A stretch of DNA of 64,000 nucleotides from Nonomuraea montanisoli (lineage in GTDB: Bacteria > Actinomycetota > Actinomycetes > Streptosporangiales > Streptosporangiaceae). Positions 43,779 to 53,573 of this stretch are shown here, piece after piece. Where the stretch lies: positions 83,672-147,671 of the forward strand of contig NZ_JABWGN010000021.1 in the NCBI RefSeq assembly GCF_013363975.1, written 5' to 3'. Below the pieces are notes generated by a model that was given only the letters and a program-made list of their open reading frames with translations, was not told the DNA's origin and made no database searches. How positions within the stretch are numbered: position 1 is the stretch's first letter; each line of letters starts with the position of its first letter. Made by a program: the position numbers and the translations under genes.

Positions 43779-44690
43779 ATGGGCAAGCACATCGTCGTCG
43801 GCTCCGGCCAGGTCGGCGGCCACCTGGCCGCCAAGCTCATCGCCCAGGGCCACGACGTCACCGTCGTCACCCGCTCCGGCTCCGGCCCCGAGGGCGCCAC
43901 CAGAGTGGCGGCCGACGTCACCGACCAGGCCCGGCTCACCGAGATCGCCAAGGGCGCCGACGTCCTCTACAACTGCGTCAACCCGCTCTACCACCGCTGG
44001 CTCACCGACTGGCCGCCGATGGCCGCCTCCTTCCTGGCCGCCGCCGAGGCCACCGGCGCCGTGTACGTCATGCTCGGCAACCTCTACGCCTACGGCCCCG
44101 TCGACGGCCCGATGACCGAGGACCTGCCGCTCGCCTCCACCAGCCCCAAGGCCCGGGTGCGCGCCCGGATGTGGACCGACGCCCTGGCCGCGCACGAGGC
44201 GGGCCGCGTCCGGGTGACCGAGGTGCGCGGCTCCGACTACTTCGGGCCCGGCGCCTCCGACCAGTCCTACCTGGGTGACCGGTTCCTCGCCCCGCTGCGC
44301 GCCGGCAAGACCGTCTCGCTGGTCTGGCCCGCCGACGTGCCGCATAGCTGGACGTACCTGCCGGACGTCGCCGACGCGCTGGTCGTGGCGGGCGCCGACG
44401 AGCGGGCGTGGGGGCGGCCGTGGCACGTGCCCACCGCCGAGCCGCTCACCTTCCGGCAGATCGGCGAGCGGATGGCGGCGATCCTGGGTCGTCCGGCGCC
44501 GAGGATGAGCACGCTGCCGTGGCCGCTGGTGCGCGCGGCCGGGCTGTTCTCGCCCATGGCGGGGGAGATGCGGCACATCCGCTACCAGTTCGTCGACCCG
44601 TTCGTGCTCGACTCCTCGGCGTTCCAGGCCACGTTCGGCGTGCGCCCCACGCCGACGGACGAGGCGCTGCGGGCTACGCTCGCCGGATGA
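43779..44690 (+). CDS. NAD-dependent epimerase/dehydratase
   Basis: 303 aa. The Rossmann start reads HIVVGSGQVGGHLAAKL, a GxGxxG-like variant. MLGNLYAYGPVDGPMTE occupies the region of the active site Tyr, and HSWTYLPDVADALVVAG is typical of SDR-e sugar-nucleotide or atypical epimerases. YxxxK is not clear (the usual Lys is not obvious after YAYGP), so it may be an NmrA/atypical type. It is coupled to the downstream oxidoreductase by ATGA overlap. Substrate unknown. Confidence 0.8.
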   Translation: MGKHIVVGSGQVGGHLAAKLIAQGHDVTVVTRSGSGPEGATRVAADVTDQARLTEIAKGADVLYNCVNPLYHRWLTDWPPMAASFLAAAEATGAVYVMLGNLYAYGPVDGPMTEDLPLASTSPKARVRARMWTDALAAHEAGRVRVTEVRGSDYFGPGASDQSYLGDRFLAPLRAGKTVSLVWPADVPHSWTYLPDVADALVVAGADERAWGRPWHVPTAEPLTFRQIGERMAAILGRPAPRMSTLPWPLVRAAGLFSPMAGEMRHIRYQFVDPFVLDSSAFQATFGVRPTPTDEALRATLAG

Positions 44691-45589
44691 AGACAGCCGT
44701 GATCGGCCTGGGCGACATCGCCGAGAAGGCGTACCTGCCCGTCCTGGCCGCCCAGCCCGGAATCGACCTCCACCTCTGCACCCGCGACCGGCGAACCCTG
44801 GACCGGCTCGGCGACACCTACCGGGTCGCGGGCCGGTTCACCTCCGTCGGGGAGGTGATCGAGGCGGGCGTCGAGGCCGCGTTCGTCCACGCCGCCACGG
44901 CCGCGCACCGCGAGCTGGTCGAACCCCTGCTCAAGGCCGGCGTCCACGTCTACGTGGACAAGCCGCTCGCCGACAACCTGGCCGACTCCGAGCACCTCGT
45001 ACGGCTGGCCCACGCCCAGCGCCGCTCGCTCATGGTCGGCTTCAACCGCAGGTACGCCCCCGGCTACGTGGGCCTCGCGGCGCTGCCCCGCCACCTCGTC
45101 CTCATGCAGAAGAACCGCGCCGGCCAGGCGGACGACCCCCGGCCGACGGTGTTCGACGACTTCATCCACGTGGTCGACACGCTGCGCTTCCTCGTCCCCG
45201 GCGAGGTCACCGGCACCGCGATCCGCACCCGCGTCGTCGGCGGCCTGGCCGAGCACCTCGTGCTGGAGCTGACCGGCGACGGGTTCACCGCGATCGGGTC
45301 CATGTGCCGGGTCAGCGGCGCCGCCGAGGAGAGCTGCGAGGTCATGGGCGGCGGCGTCAAGCGGCGGGTGGTCAACCTCGGCGACGTGCTCGACTACACA
45401 CCCGGCGAGACGCTGGTACGGCGGCCCGACTGGGTGCCGGTCGCCCGGCAGCGCGGCATCGAGCAGGCGTGCCTGGAGTTCCTCGACGCCGTGCGGGACG
45501 GGCGCCTGCTCACGGCCGACGACGCGCTCGTCACCCACGCCATCTGCGAGGACATCGTGCGGCACGCGATGAGACACGGCAATCCCTGA
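44687..45589 (+). CDS. Gfo/Idh/MocA-family oxidoreductase
   Basis: 300 aa. The N-terminal Rossmann part starts MKTAVIGLGDIAEKAYLPVL; VYVDKPLADNLADSEHL carries the EKP-like motif (here DKP), and GFNRRYAPGYVGL follows. DDFIHVVDTLRFLVPG is the C-terminal catalytic His region. It should reduce or oxidise a sugar or inositol-like substrate with NAD(P). It overlaps the previous gene by 4 bp, suggesting joint action. Its last 196 bp are overlapped antisense by the protease frame. Confidence 0.9.
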   Translation: MKTAVIGLGDIAEKAYLPVLAAQPGIDLHLCTRDRRTLDRLGDTYRVAGRFTSVGEVIEAGVEAAFVHAATAAHRELVEPLLKAGVHVYVDKPLADNLADSEHLVRLAHAQRRSLMVGFNRRYAPGYVGLAALPRHLVLMQKNRAGQADDPRPTVFDDFIHVVDTLRFLVPGEVTGTAIRTRVVGGLAEHLVLELTGDGFTAIGSMCRVSGAAEESCEVMGGGVKRRVVNLGDVLDYTPGETLVRRPDWVPVARQRGIEQACLEFLDAVRDGRLLTADDALVTHAICEDIVRHAMRHGNP

Positions 45590-46527
45590 TCCACGGCCCA
45601 CGCCGCGACGGAGGGCCGGCCGCCCGTCCACCGCTCGGCCATCCACCGGTCCGACTCGTCGGCCATCCACCGGTCCGACTCGTCGGCCATCCACCGGTCC
45701 GACTCGTCGAGCATCCGCCGGAACGCCCGGCCGCCGAGCCGCGTGAGCACGGTGAAACCGCGCGGGTCGTGCAGCGGGCTGGAGGAGGAGACGACGCCCG
45801 CCACCGCCCCGTCGTGCAGCGCGGGGCCGCCGCTGCCGCCGTCGGGCGCGTGGCAGTTGCGCGTCACCAGCACCCCGGGCCCCCGGGCCGCGCCCTCGGC
45901 GGCGTCGCCCAGGCAGTGGTACAGGTCCGTGCCCGGGTACCTCCGGCCCGCCGGATAGCCGAGCAGCTCCAGCCCGCGCAGCGAGGTGCCGTGCCGCGTG
46001 GGCTGCGTCCGCAGCCCGCGCCCGGTCACGTCCTCCAGCGCCAGGCCACGGCCGGCCACGCCGATCAGGCCGACGTCGTACGGGAGCTGGTCCGTCGTGC
46101 CCGCCCCGGTGCGCCACCGCTCCGGCACCCACGTCCGCACCGCCCGCCACACCCCGAGCGGCGGCCGGCCGCCCTGGAAGCCGGGCAGGAACGACACCTC
46201 CCGCAGCCTCCTGCCCTGGTCGTACAGGCAGTGGGCGGCCGTGAGCACCAGGCTCCGGCTGCGCGACCTGATCACCGCGCCTCCGCACAGCACGGTGCGG
46301 CCCGCGACCGGGTCGCGGGCCAGCACCAGCCCCGCCAGCCGCCGCTCCCCGGTGTAGGGCGGGGCGACGGGCGCGTACCCCAGCCGGTCGCCCCCCGGCG
46401 TCAGGACCTGGCGTTGCGGAACGGACCGTTGCGGAACGGACCGCTGCGCCTCGACCTGCGTGCCGGGCACGAGGGACGGGTGGAAGAGGGCGAGGGGCAG
46501 GGTGAGGGACAGCACCGACCTGAGCAC
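45394..46527 (-). CDS. Secreted trypsin-like serine protease with repeat-extended C-terminus
   Basis: 377 aa from the GTG at 46527, which is 7 nt after TAAGGT (leaderless type); a GTG at 46536 would overlap that box. Signal peptide: VLRSVLSLTLPLALF. Catalytic triad: LTAAHC (His), LPYDVGLI (Asp), GGSGGPAL (Ser). The family fold ends near GGRAFRRMLDESDRWMA. Then come three exact 24-bp repeats, each coding DESDRWMA, and the frame runs on ~80 residues, the last 196 bp antisense to the Gfo/Idh gene. The tail has no recognisable domain and is probably the result of loss of the original stop. Confidence 0.8.
   Translation of the reverse strand: MLRSVLSLTLPLALFHPSLVPGTQVEAQRSVPQRSVPQRQVLTPGGDRLGYAPVAPPYTGERRLAGLVLARDPVAGRTVLCGGAVIRSRSRSLVLTAAHCLYDQGRRLREVSFLPGFQGGRPPLGVWRAVRTWVPERWRTGAGTTDQLPYDVGLIGVAGRGLALEDVTGRGLRTQPTRHGTSLRGLELLGYPAGRRYPGTDLYHCLGDAAEGAARGPGVLVTRNCHAPDGGSGGPALHDGAVAGVVSSSSPLHDPRGFTVLTRLGGRAFRRMLDESDRWMADESDRWMADESDRWMAERWTGGRPSVAAWAVDQGLPCLIACRTMSSQMAWVTSASSAVSRRPSRTASRNSRHACSMPRCRATGTQSGRRTSVSPGV
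45637..45708. repeat. Three exact 24-bp tandem repeats in the protease C-terminus
   Basis: Units at 45637, 45661 and 45685 are identical (ggccatccaccggtccgact core). In frame they encode DESDRWMA. Confidence 0.97.
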
Positions 46528-46534
46528 GTCCCCC

Positions 46535-46540
46535 ACCTTA
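46535..46540 (-). promoter_or_regulatory. -10 box of the protease gene
   Basis: TAAGGT on the minus strand ends 7 nt before the GTG at 46527. Confidence 0.4.
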
Positions 46541-46626
46541 GATCCCCGATGATCAATGCCCTGACCTGCGACACCTCATGATCGGCGAGGTTTACCCAAC
46601 CTAGGTGCTGCGCCGGGCGGGCTGGC

Positions 46627-47934
<1,308 letters not shown>

Positions 47935-47956
47935 GGAAGGAGTGCCTCCTGGTGTG

Positions 47957-48002
47957 TACCCCCACGCGAAGGCAGGCGCCATTGCCTGTCTCTTTGGGGG
48001 TA
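47957..48002 (-). promoter_or_regulatory. Leader hairpin upstream of the dehydrogenase
   Basis: Outer stem taccccca/tgggggta (8 bp) encloses inner stem aggcaggc/gcctgtct (one G-U) with loop gccatt. It lies just upstream of the ATG at 47934 and overlaps the alternative start at 47982. Confidence 0.45.
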
Positions 48003-48175
48003 GGTGTCGCGATGATCCTATAGCGGCCCGTTTCGGCTCGACTGGGTTTTTTCAGAGTCGTGGCCAAACGGTGCTGCATTCATCGATCCAACCCCTAGCT
48101 GCATGCGTGGCGTAGGTGCCACTCTGGCAGCCTTGGGTACGGGAATGTGCCTTGTTGTCGAATCGGGGGGTTGTG

Positions 48176-49729
48176 ATGCCCGCACTGGTGCTCGGGCCGA
48201 TGCTGCGTTACGTGGACGCGTCCAGCGCCTCGATCTGGGTGGAGACCGACCAGCCGTGCTCGGTCTCCGTGGTCGCGGACGGGCGCGTCCACGACGCGCG
48301 CACCTTCACGGTGCACGGCCACCATTACGCGATCGTCGACCTGTCCGGCTTAACGGCGGACGTCGACGGGTACGCGGTCGAGCTGGACGGCGACCGGGTG
48401 TGGCCGGAGGAGGGGCGGCCCCCGAGCCGTATCCGGCTGCTGCCGGCCGAGGGGCCGCGCCGGATGGCGTTCGGCTCCTGCCGGACGAGCGTGCCCCACG
48501 ACCCCGCCCACGTCCTGACGCACGGCGAGGACGTGCTGCGCGCCTACGGCGGCCATCTCATGACGGCGGACGACGACGAGTGGCCCGACCTGTTGCTGCT
48601 GATCGGCGACCAGGTCTACGCCGACAGTCCCTCGCCCGAGATGCTGGAGTTCATCCGCGCCCGCCGCGACGACGAGCCGCGCGGCGAGATCGCCGACTAC
48701 GAGGAGTACGCCGAGCTGTACCGGCGGGCGTGGAGCGACCCCGAGATCCGCTGGCTGCTGTCGACCGTGCCCACGGCGATGATCTTCGACGACCACGACC
48801 TGCGCGACGACTGGAACACCTCCCACACCTGGCGCGAGCAGATGGCCGCGACGACCTGGTGGCGGCGCCGGGTGATCTCCGGGCTGGGCGCGTACTGGAT
48901 CTACCAGCACCTCGGCAACCTGTCGCCGGCCGAGCGGGAGGCCGAGCCGCTGCTGCGCACCCTGCGCGAGGGCGCGGGCGACGGCGGCGGCGCGCTCGAC
49001 GCCTTCGCCGACAAGGCCGACGCCGACACGTCGAGCACCCGCTGGAGCTACGCGCGCGATCTCGGCCACACCCGCCTGATCATGATCGACACGAGGTGCG
49101 CCCGGCAGCTCACCCCCGGCGACCGCCGCATGCTCGACCCGGTGGAGTGGCAGTGGCTGGTCGACGAGGTCGGCAAGCCGGCCGATCGGCTGGTCATCGG
49201 CTCCTCGATCCCGTTCCTGCTGCCCGAGGGCGTCCACTCGGTCCAGAACTGGAACGAGGCCCTGTGCGACGGCAAGTGGGGCCGCGTGGCGGCGCGGCTG
49301 TCGGAGAAGTTCCGGCAGGCCGTGGACCTGGAGCACTGGGCCGCGTTCCGCCGCTCGTTCGACGACCTGGCGCGGCTGCTGGTGCGCGTGGGCAAGCCGA
49401 CGCTGGTCCTGTCGGGCGACGTCCACTACTCCTACGTGGCCAAGGCGAGCGCCGGCGACATCCACCAGATCGTCTGCTCGCCGATCCGCAACCCGCTCAG
49501 CCCGCTGCTGCGCTGGGCCAACGTGATCACCCAGTTCGGCGTCGCGACCCTGGTCGGCGGCTGGCTGGCGCGCTCGGCCCGCATCCCGAGGCCGCCGTTC
49601 CGGTGGCGGGTGACCGACGGGCCGTGGTTCCAGAACGCGCTGGCCACCCTCACCTTCCCCGACCGCGCCACCTGGTACCAGTCATCGGGCAACACCATCA
49701 AAGAGATCGCGTCTGTACAAATAAAGTGA
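48176..49729 (+). CDS. Alkaline phosphatase D (PhoD)-family phosphodiesterase
   Basis: 517 aa from ATG 48176 (GGGGGG upstream). The metallophosphatase blocks are LLIGDQVYADSP, IFDDHDLRDDWNTS and LSGDVHYSY. An N-terminal beta domain (residues 1-100) precedes it. No signal peptide is seen, unlike secreted PhoD, so it may be a cytoplasmic member. It would hydrolyse phosphodiesters or related esters with Ca/Fe. The long open frame upstream of 48176 is judged non-coding. A Pi-linked regulation site was not identified. Confidence 0.85.
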   Translation: MPALVLGPMLRYVDASSASIWVETDQPCSVSVVADGRVHDARTFTVHGHHYAIVDLSGLTADVDGYAVELDGDRVWPEEGRPPSRIRLLPAEGPRRMAFGSCRTSVPHDPAHVLTHGEDVLRAYGGHLMTADDDEWPDLLLLIGDQVYADSPSPEMLEFIRARRDDEPRGEIADYEEYAELYRRAWSDPEIRWLLSTVPTAMIFDDHDLRDDWNTSHTWREQMAATTWWRRRVISGLGAYWIYQHLGNLSPAEREAEPLLRTLREGAGDGGGALDAFADKADADTSSTRWSYARDLGHTRLIMIDTRCARQLTPGDRRMLDPVEWQWLVDEVGKPADRLVIGSSIPFLLPEGVHSVQNWNEALCDGKWGRVAARLSEKFRQAVDLEHWAAFRRSFDDLARLLVRVGKPTLVLSGDVHYSYVAKASAGDIHQIVCSPIRNPLSPLLRWANVITQFGVATLVGGWLARSARIPRPPFRWRVTDGPWFQNALATLTFPDRATWYQSSGNTIKEIASVQIK

Positions 49730-49750
49730 AAACGGTTATCGTTCATCTTC

Positions 49751-50467
49751 GTGAGTAATGACCAATATGCTGTTGCCGTGCCCTTTTACGATCTGTGGCA
49801 CGAGGACGGGCACGTGCCCGAGATCCGCGAACTCCTCCCGCCGCTGCTCAAGGGCGTCCAGCGGAGCGTGCTGGAGATCGGCGCCGGCACCGGCCTGATC
49901 ACCCGGGTCATCGCTCAGGCGACCCCCGCGGAGATCTTCGCGGTCGAGCCGGCGCTCGCCATGCGCTCCGTGCTGCTCTCCCGCCTGGCCGAGGACCCGG
50001 CCCTGCTGGAGCGGGTGACCGTCCTGCCGTGCGGCGCGCACGACGTGGACCTCGACGAGCCCGCCGAGGCCATCGTCATGATCTCGGTTCTGTACGGCTT
50101 CGACCCGGCGGAGCGCGAGCGGCTCTGGCCCGTGCTGGCCGGCCTGCTCGAACCCGGCGGGCTGCTGCTGTTCAACCACCGGGAGCGGCCCCAGGGCGAG
50201 CCCGGGGAGCTGGAGCCCATGGGCTCCTACCAGGTGGGCCGGCACACCTACCAGGTGCTGGGCCAGGTGCTGGAGGTCTCCGGCGAGAAATCACGCTACC
50301 GCCACCTCTACCAGATCACCCGGAACGGGACCCTGATCAGCGAGGACGAGGTGCTGGGCGAGACCCACCGGCCCTCCACGGCCCGGCTGCGGGCGGAGCT
50401 GGAGGCGGCCGGGTTCGTCCCGGACGACGCCCCCGACGGCATGCAGGCCTGGCGCCGGGCGGGCTAG
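49751..50467 (+). CDS. Class I SAM-dependent methyltransferase
   Basis: 238 aa. SAM-binding motif I is VLEIGAGTGLITRVI, with the acidic motif II in IFAVEPALAM and the later LLEPGGLLLFNHRE. The N-terminus (VAVPFYDLWHEDGHV) is like that of small-molecule methyltransferases. A GTG start at 49751 is 8 nt after TATCGT. Substrate is unknown. It follows phoD by 21 bp on the same strand. Confidence 0.85.
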   Translation: MSNDQYAVAVPFYDLWHEDGHVPEIRELLPPLLKGVQRSVLEIGAGTGLITRVIAQATPAEIFAVEPALAMRSVLLSRLAEDPALLERVTVLPCGAHDVDLDEPAEAIVMISVLYGFDPAERERLWPVLAGLLEPGGLLLFNHRERPQGEPGELEPMGSYQVGRHTYQVLGQVLEVSGEKSRYRHLYQITRNGTLISEDEVLGETHRPSTARLRAELEAAGFVPDDAPDGMQAWRRAG

Positions 50468-50477
50468 CGCGGAGCGC

Positions 50478-50609
50478 GGACGCGCGGCCAAGGGCGGCGT
50501 ACCGGGCGGACGCGTGATGAAGGGCCGCCTTCTTGGCGGACGTGCGGCGAAGGGCCGCGTATCTGACGGACGTGCGGCGAAGGGCCGCGTTTCTGACGGA
50601 CGCGCGGCC
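50478..50609. repeat. 30-bp tandem repeat in intergenic space
   Basis: Four complete units begin at 50478, 50508, 50538 and 50568 (core ggacgtgcggcgaagggccg), and a partial fifth at 50598. Copies 3 and 4 differ at one position. There is no spacer between units, so this is not a CRISPR array. In the 231 bp between the methyltransferase and rocD ends nothing else is seen. Confidence 0.95.
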
Positions 50610-50698
50610 CCGCCACAGGCGAGGGTTCGCGGCGGGGCCGCACGTCCGGTCCGGTGCGGGCGCCGTGCGGCGGCGCGGGCCGCACGGAGCCCGTCAGC

Positions 50699-51907
<1,209 letters not shown>

Positions 51908-51908
51908 C

Positions 51909-52706
51909 CTAGTTGTCCCCCCTGATCTCCAGTGTGCAGCACTTCGGGCCGCCGCCCGCCTTGCGCAGCTCGGACAGGTCGACGGGGATCGGCTCGTAGC
52001 CCCGCCGCTTCAGTTCGAGCTGCAGATCCGCGGCCTCGTAGTTGATGACCACGTGGGTGCCGTCGCTGACGGCGTTGAGCCCGAGCACCTCCGCGTCCGC
52101 CGCGCTCGCGAGCACCGCGTCCGGGAACATCCGGGCCAGCACCCGCCGGCTGCCCTCGGAGAAGGCGTCGGGGTAGTAGCAGACGTTGCGGCCGTCGAGC
52201 GGGAACAGCGCCGTGTCGAGGTGGTAGAAACGGGGATCCACCAGCGTGAGCGACACCACCGGGCGGCCGACGAACTCCTGGGCCTCCAGGTGGGCGACGA
52301 CGTTCGTGCGGAACCCGGTGCCGGCCAGCACGACCTCGTCCAAGGTCAGGAAGTCGCCCTCACCCTCGTTGACGTGCTCCGGCTCCAGCACAGGGTACCC
52401 GCGCTCGGCGAACCAGCGCAGGTACGCCGGGCCCTCCGGGCCGCGCTCGGGGAAGGCGAAGCGGGCGCCGTACACCCGGCCGTCCACGACGAGGGCGCCG
52501 TTGGCCGCGAACACCATGTCGGGCAGGCCCTCGACGGGGTCGATGAGGCTGACCTGGTGCCCGAGGCTCTCGTAGGTGGACTTGAGTCCTTCCCACTGCC
52601 GGATCGCGACGTCGCGGTCGGCGCCCGCCTCCGGATGCATCCACGGGTTGATGGCGTACTCAACCGCGAAGTGCTCGGGACGGCACATGAGGAAGTGCTT
52701 GGGCAT
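51909..52706 (-). CDS. Amidinotransferase-fold hydrolase (DDAH-like)
   Basis: 265 aa from the ATG at 52706 (GGAGAC upstream). Expected catalytic regions are present: DMVFAANGALV, NEGEGDFLTLDEVVLAGTG, DPRFYHLDTALFPLDG (His) and GGGPKCCTLEIRG (Cys). It would split a guanidino group from arginine or a methylarginine, supplying ornithine/citrulline-type products to the linked RocD. It differs from the ddaH at 32590 and forms the first gene of the operon. Its promoter region lies at 52766-52795. Confidence 0.85.
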   Translation of the reverse strand: MPKHFLMCRPEHFAVEYAINPWMHPEAGADRDVAIRQWEGLKSTYESLGHQVSLIDPVEGLPDMVFAANGALVVDGRVYGARFAFPERGPEGPAYLRWFAERGYPVLEPEHVNEGEGDFLTLDEVVLAGTGFRTNVVAHLEAQEFVGRPVVSLTLVDPRFYHLDTALFPLDGRNVCYYPDAFSEGSRRVLARMFPDAVLASAADAEVLGLNAVSDGTHVVINYEAADLQLELKRRGYEPIPVDLSELRKAGGGPKCCTLEIRGDN

Positions 52707-52765
52707 GCAGGTCTCCGTAGAGGTCGTACAGGGGTGTGTGAGCCCCGGGCGCGGGGGACGAGCAC

Positions 52766-52795
52766 AGCCTAAGAATGGATGTTTATGCAGGCCAA
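52766..52795 (-). promoter_or_regulatory. Candidate promoter of the arginine/ornithine operon
   Basis: TTGGCC (52795-52790) and TAGGCT (52771-52766) with 18 bp between on the minus strand. The surrounding AT-rich stretch, with gaatgg repeated, may hold the Lrp site. Confidence 0.45.
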
Positions 52796-52890
52796 GCAAT
52801 ACGAATGGCGTGTTCGCGCGGGTCTGTTGCGAGTATCGGGCCTCGACGCGCGATCCGTTGCGCGGCCCCCGGACGGGGCCGTCGTGCGGG

Positions 52891-53400
52891 CTAGCGCAGG
52901 GCGGCCTCGGGCGGCGTCTCCCGCACCTGCCCGGCCCCCGCGACCTCGTCCAGGGAGGCCCCCGGAGGCTCGTCCACCAGGCGCGACAGCACGATCGAGC
53001 TCTTGGTGCGCACCACGAACGCCTGGGCCGCGATCCGCTCGATGACCCGCTCCACGTGACGCACGTCCGTGGCGCGGATGTGCACCAGCGCGTCGGCCTC
53101 GCCGGTGATCGTGGCCGCCGCCACCACCTCGGGGAACTTCGCGACCGCGAGCGCGATGTCGGAGGGCTTGGTCTTGCCCTGGCAGAACAGCTCGACGTAC
53201 GCCTCGGTGGTCCAGCCCAGCGCGCGCGGCGCGACCCGGGCGCTGAAGCCCGTGATGACGCCGGTATCGCGCAGCCGGTCGACGCGGCGCTTGACGGCGG
53301 ACGCGCTCAGCCCGACGTGGTGCCCGATCTCCGCGTAGGTCTGCCGGGCGTCCTCCACGAGGGCGGCGATGATGGCGCGATCCAGCCGGTCCAGTTCCAC
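52891..53400 (-). CDS. Lrp/AsnC-family regulator
   Basis: 169 aa from the GTG at 53400, which follows TATACA by 6 nt (near-consensus -10, leaderless). HTH: RAIIAALVEDARQTYAEIGH then VGLSASAVKRRVDRL. The RAM ligand domain follows: VVAAATITGEADALVHIRA. It likely senses an amino acid (arginine or ornithine) and controls the rocD operon downstream. The open frame continues upstream but loses family character there. Confidence 0.9.
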   Translation of the reverse strand: MELDRLDRAIIAALVEDARQTYAEIGHHVGLSASAVKRRVDRLRDTGVITGFSARVAPRALGWTTEAYVELFCQGKTKPSDIALAVAKFPEVVAAATITGEADALVHIRATDVRHVERVIERIAAQAFVVRTKSSIVLSRLVDEPPGASLDEVAGAGQVRETPPEAALR

Positions 53401-53573
53401 GGGCCCTGTATACCGCCTCGCCCCGTCACGGCGCGACGCGGCCGGGTGTCGGCGCGCCGCGCGCGATGACGGAGCTTCGGCGCGTCGCGCGACATGACGG
53501 GACATGCGGCAGACTAGGCGCCGCGCGACGCCGTCAGCCGCGTCCGCGTACGCCGCCGGAGGGTTGTCCATCG

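Noticed and set aside
49729..49752. Zur-type operator in tgaaaacggttatcgttca before the methyltransferase
   Set aside because: The dyad matches only at its ends (AACG/CGTT), and no zinc-related gene follows.
48103..49758. 551-codon plus-strand frame overlapping phoD
   Set aside because: It is Arg/Ala/Gly-rich without motifs; the phoD frame carries all metallophosphatase blocks.
50478..50609. Possible CRISPR array
   Set aside because: The units are directly adjacent with no variable spacers, and no cas genes are seen in the window.
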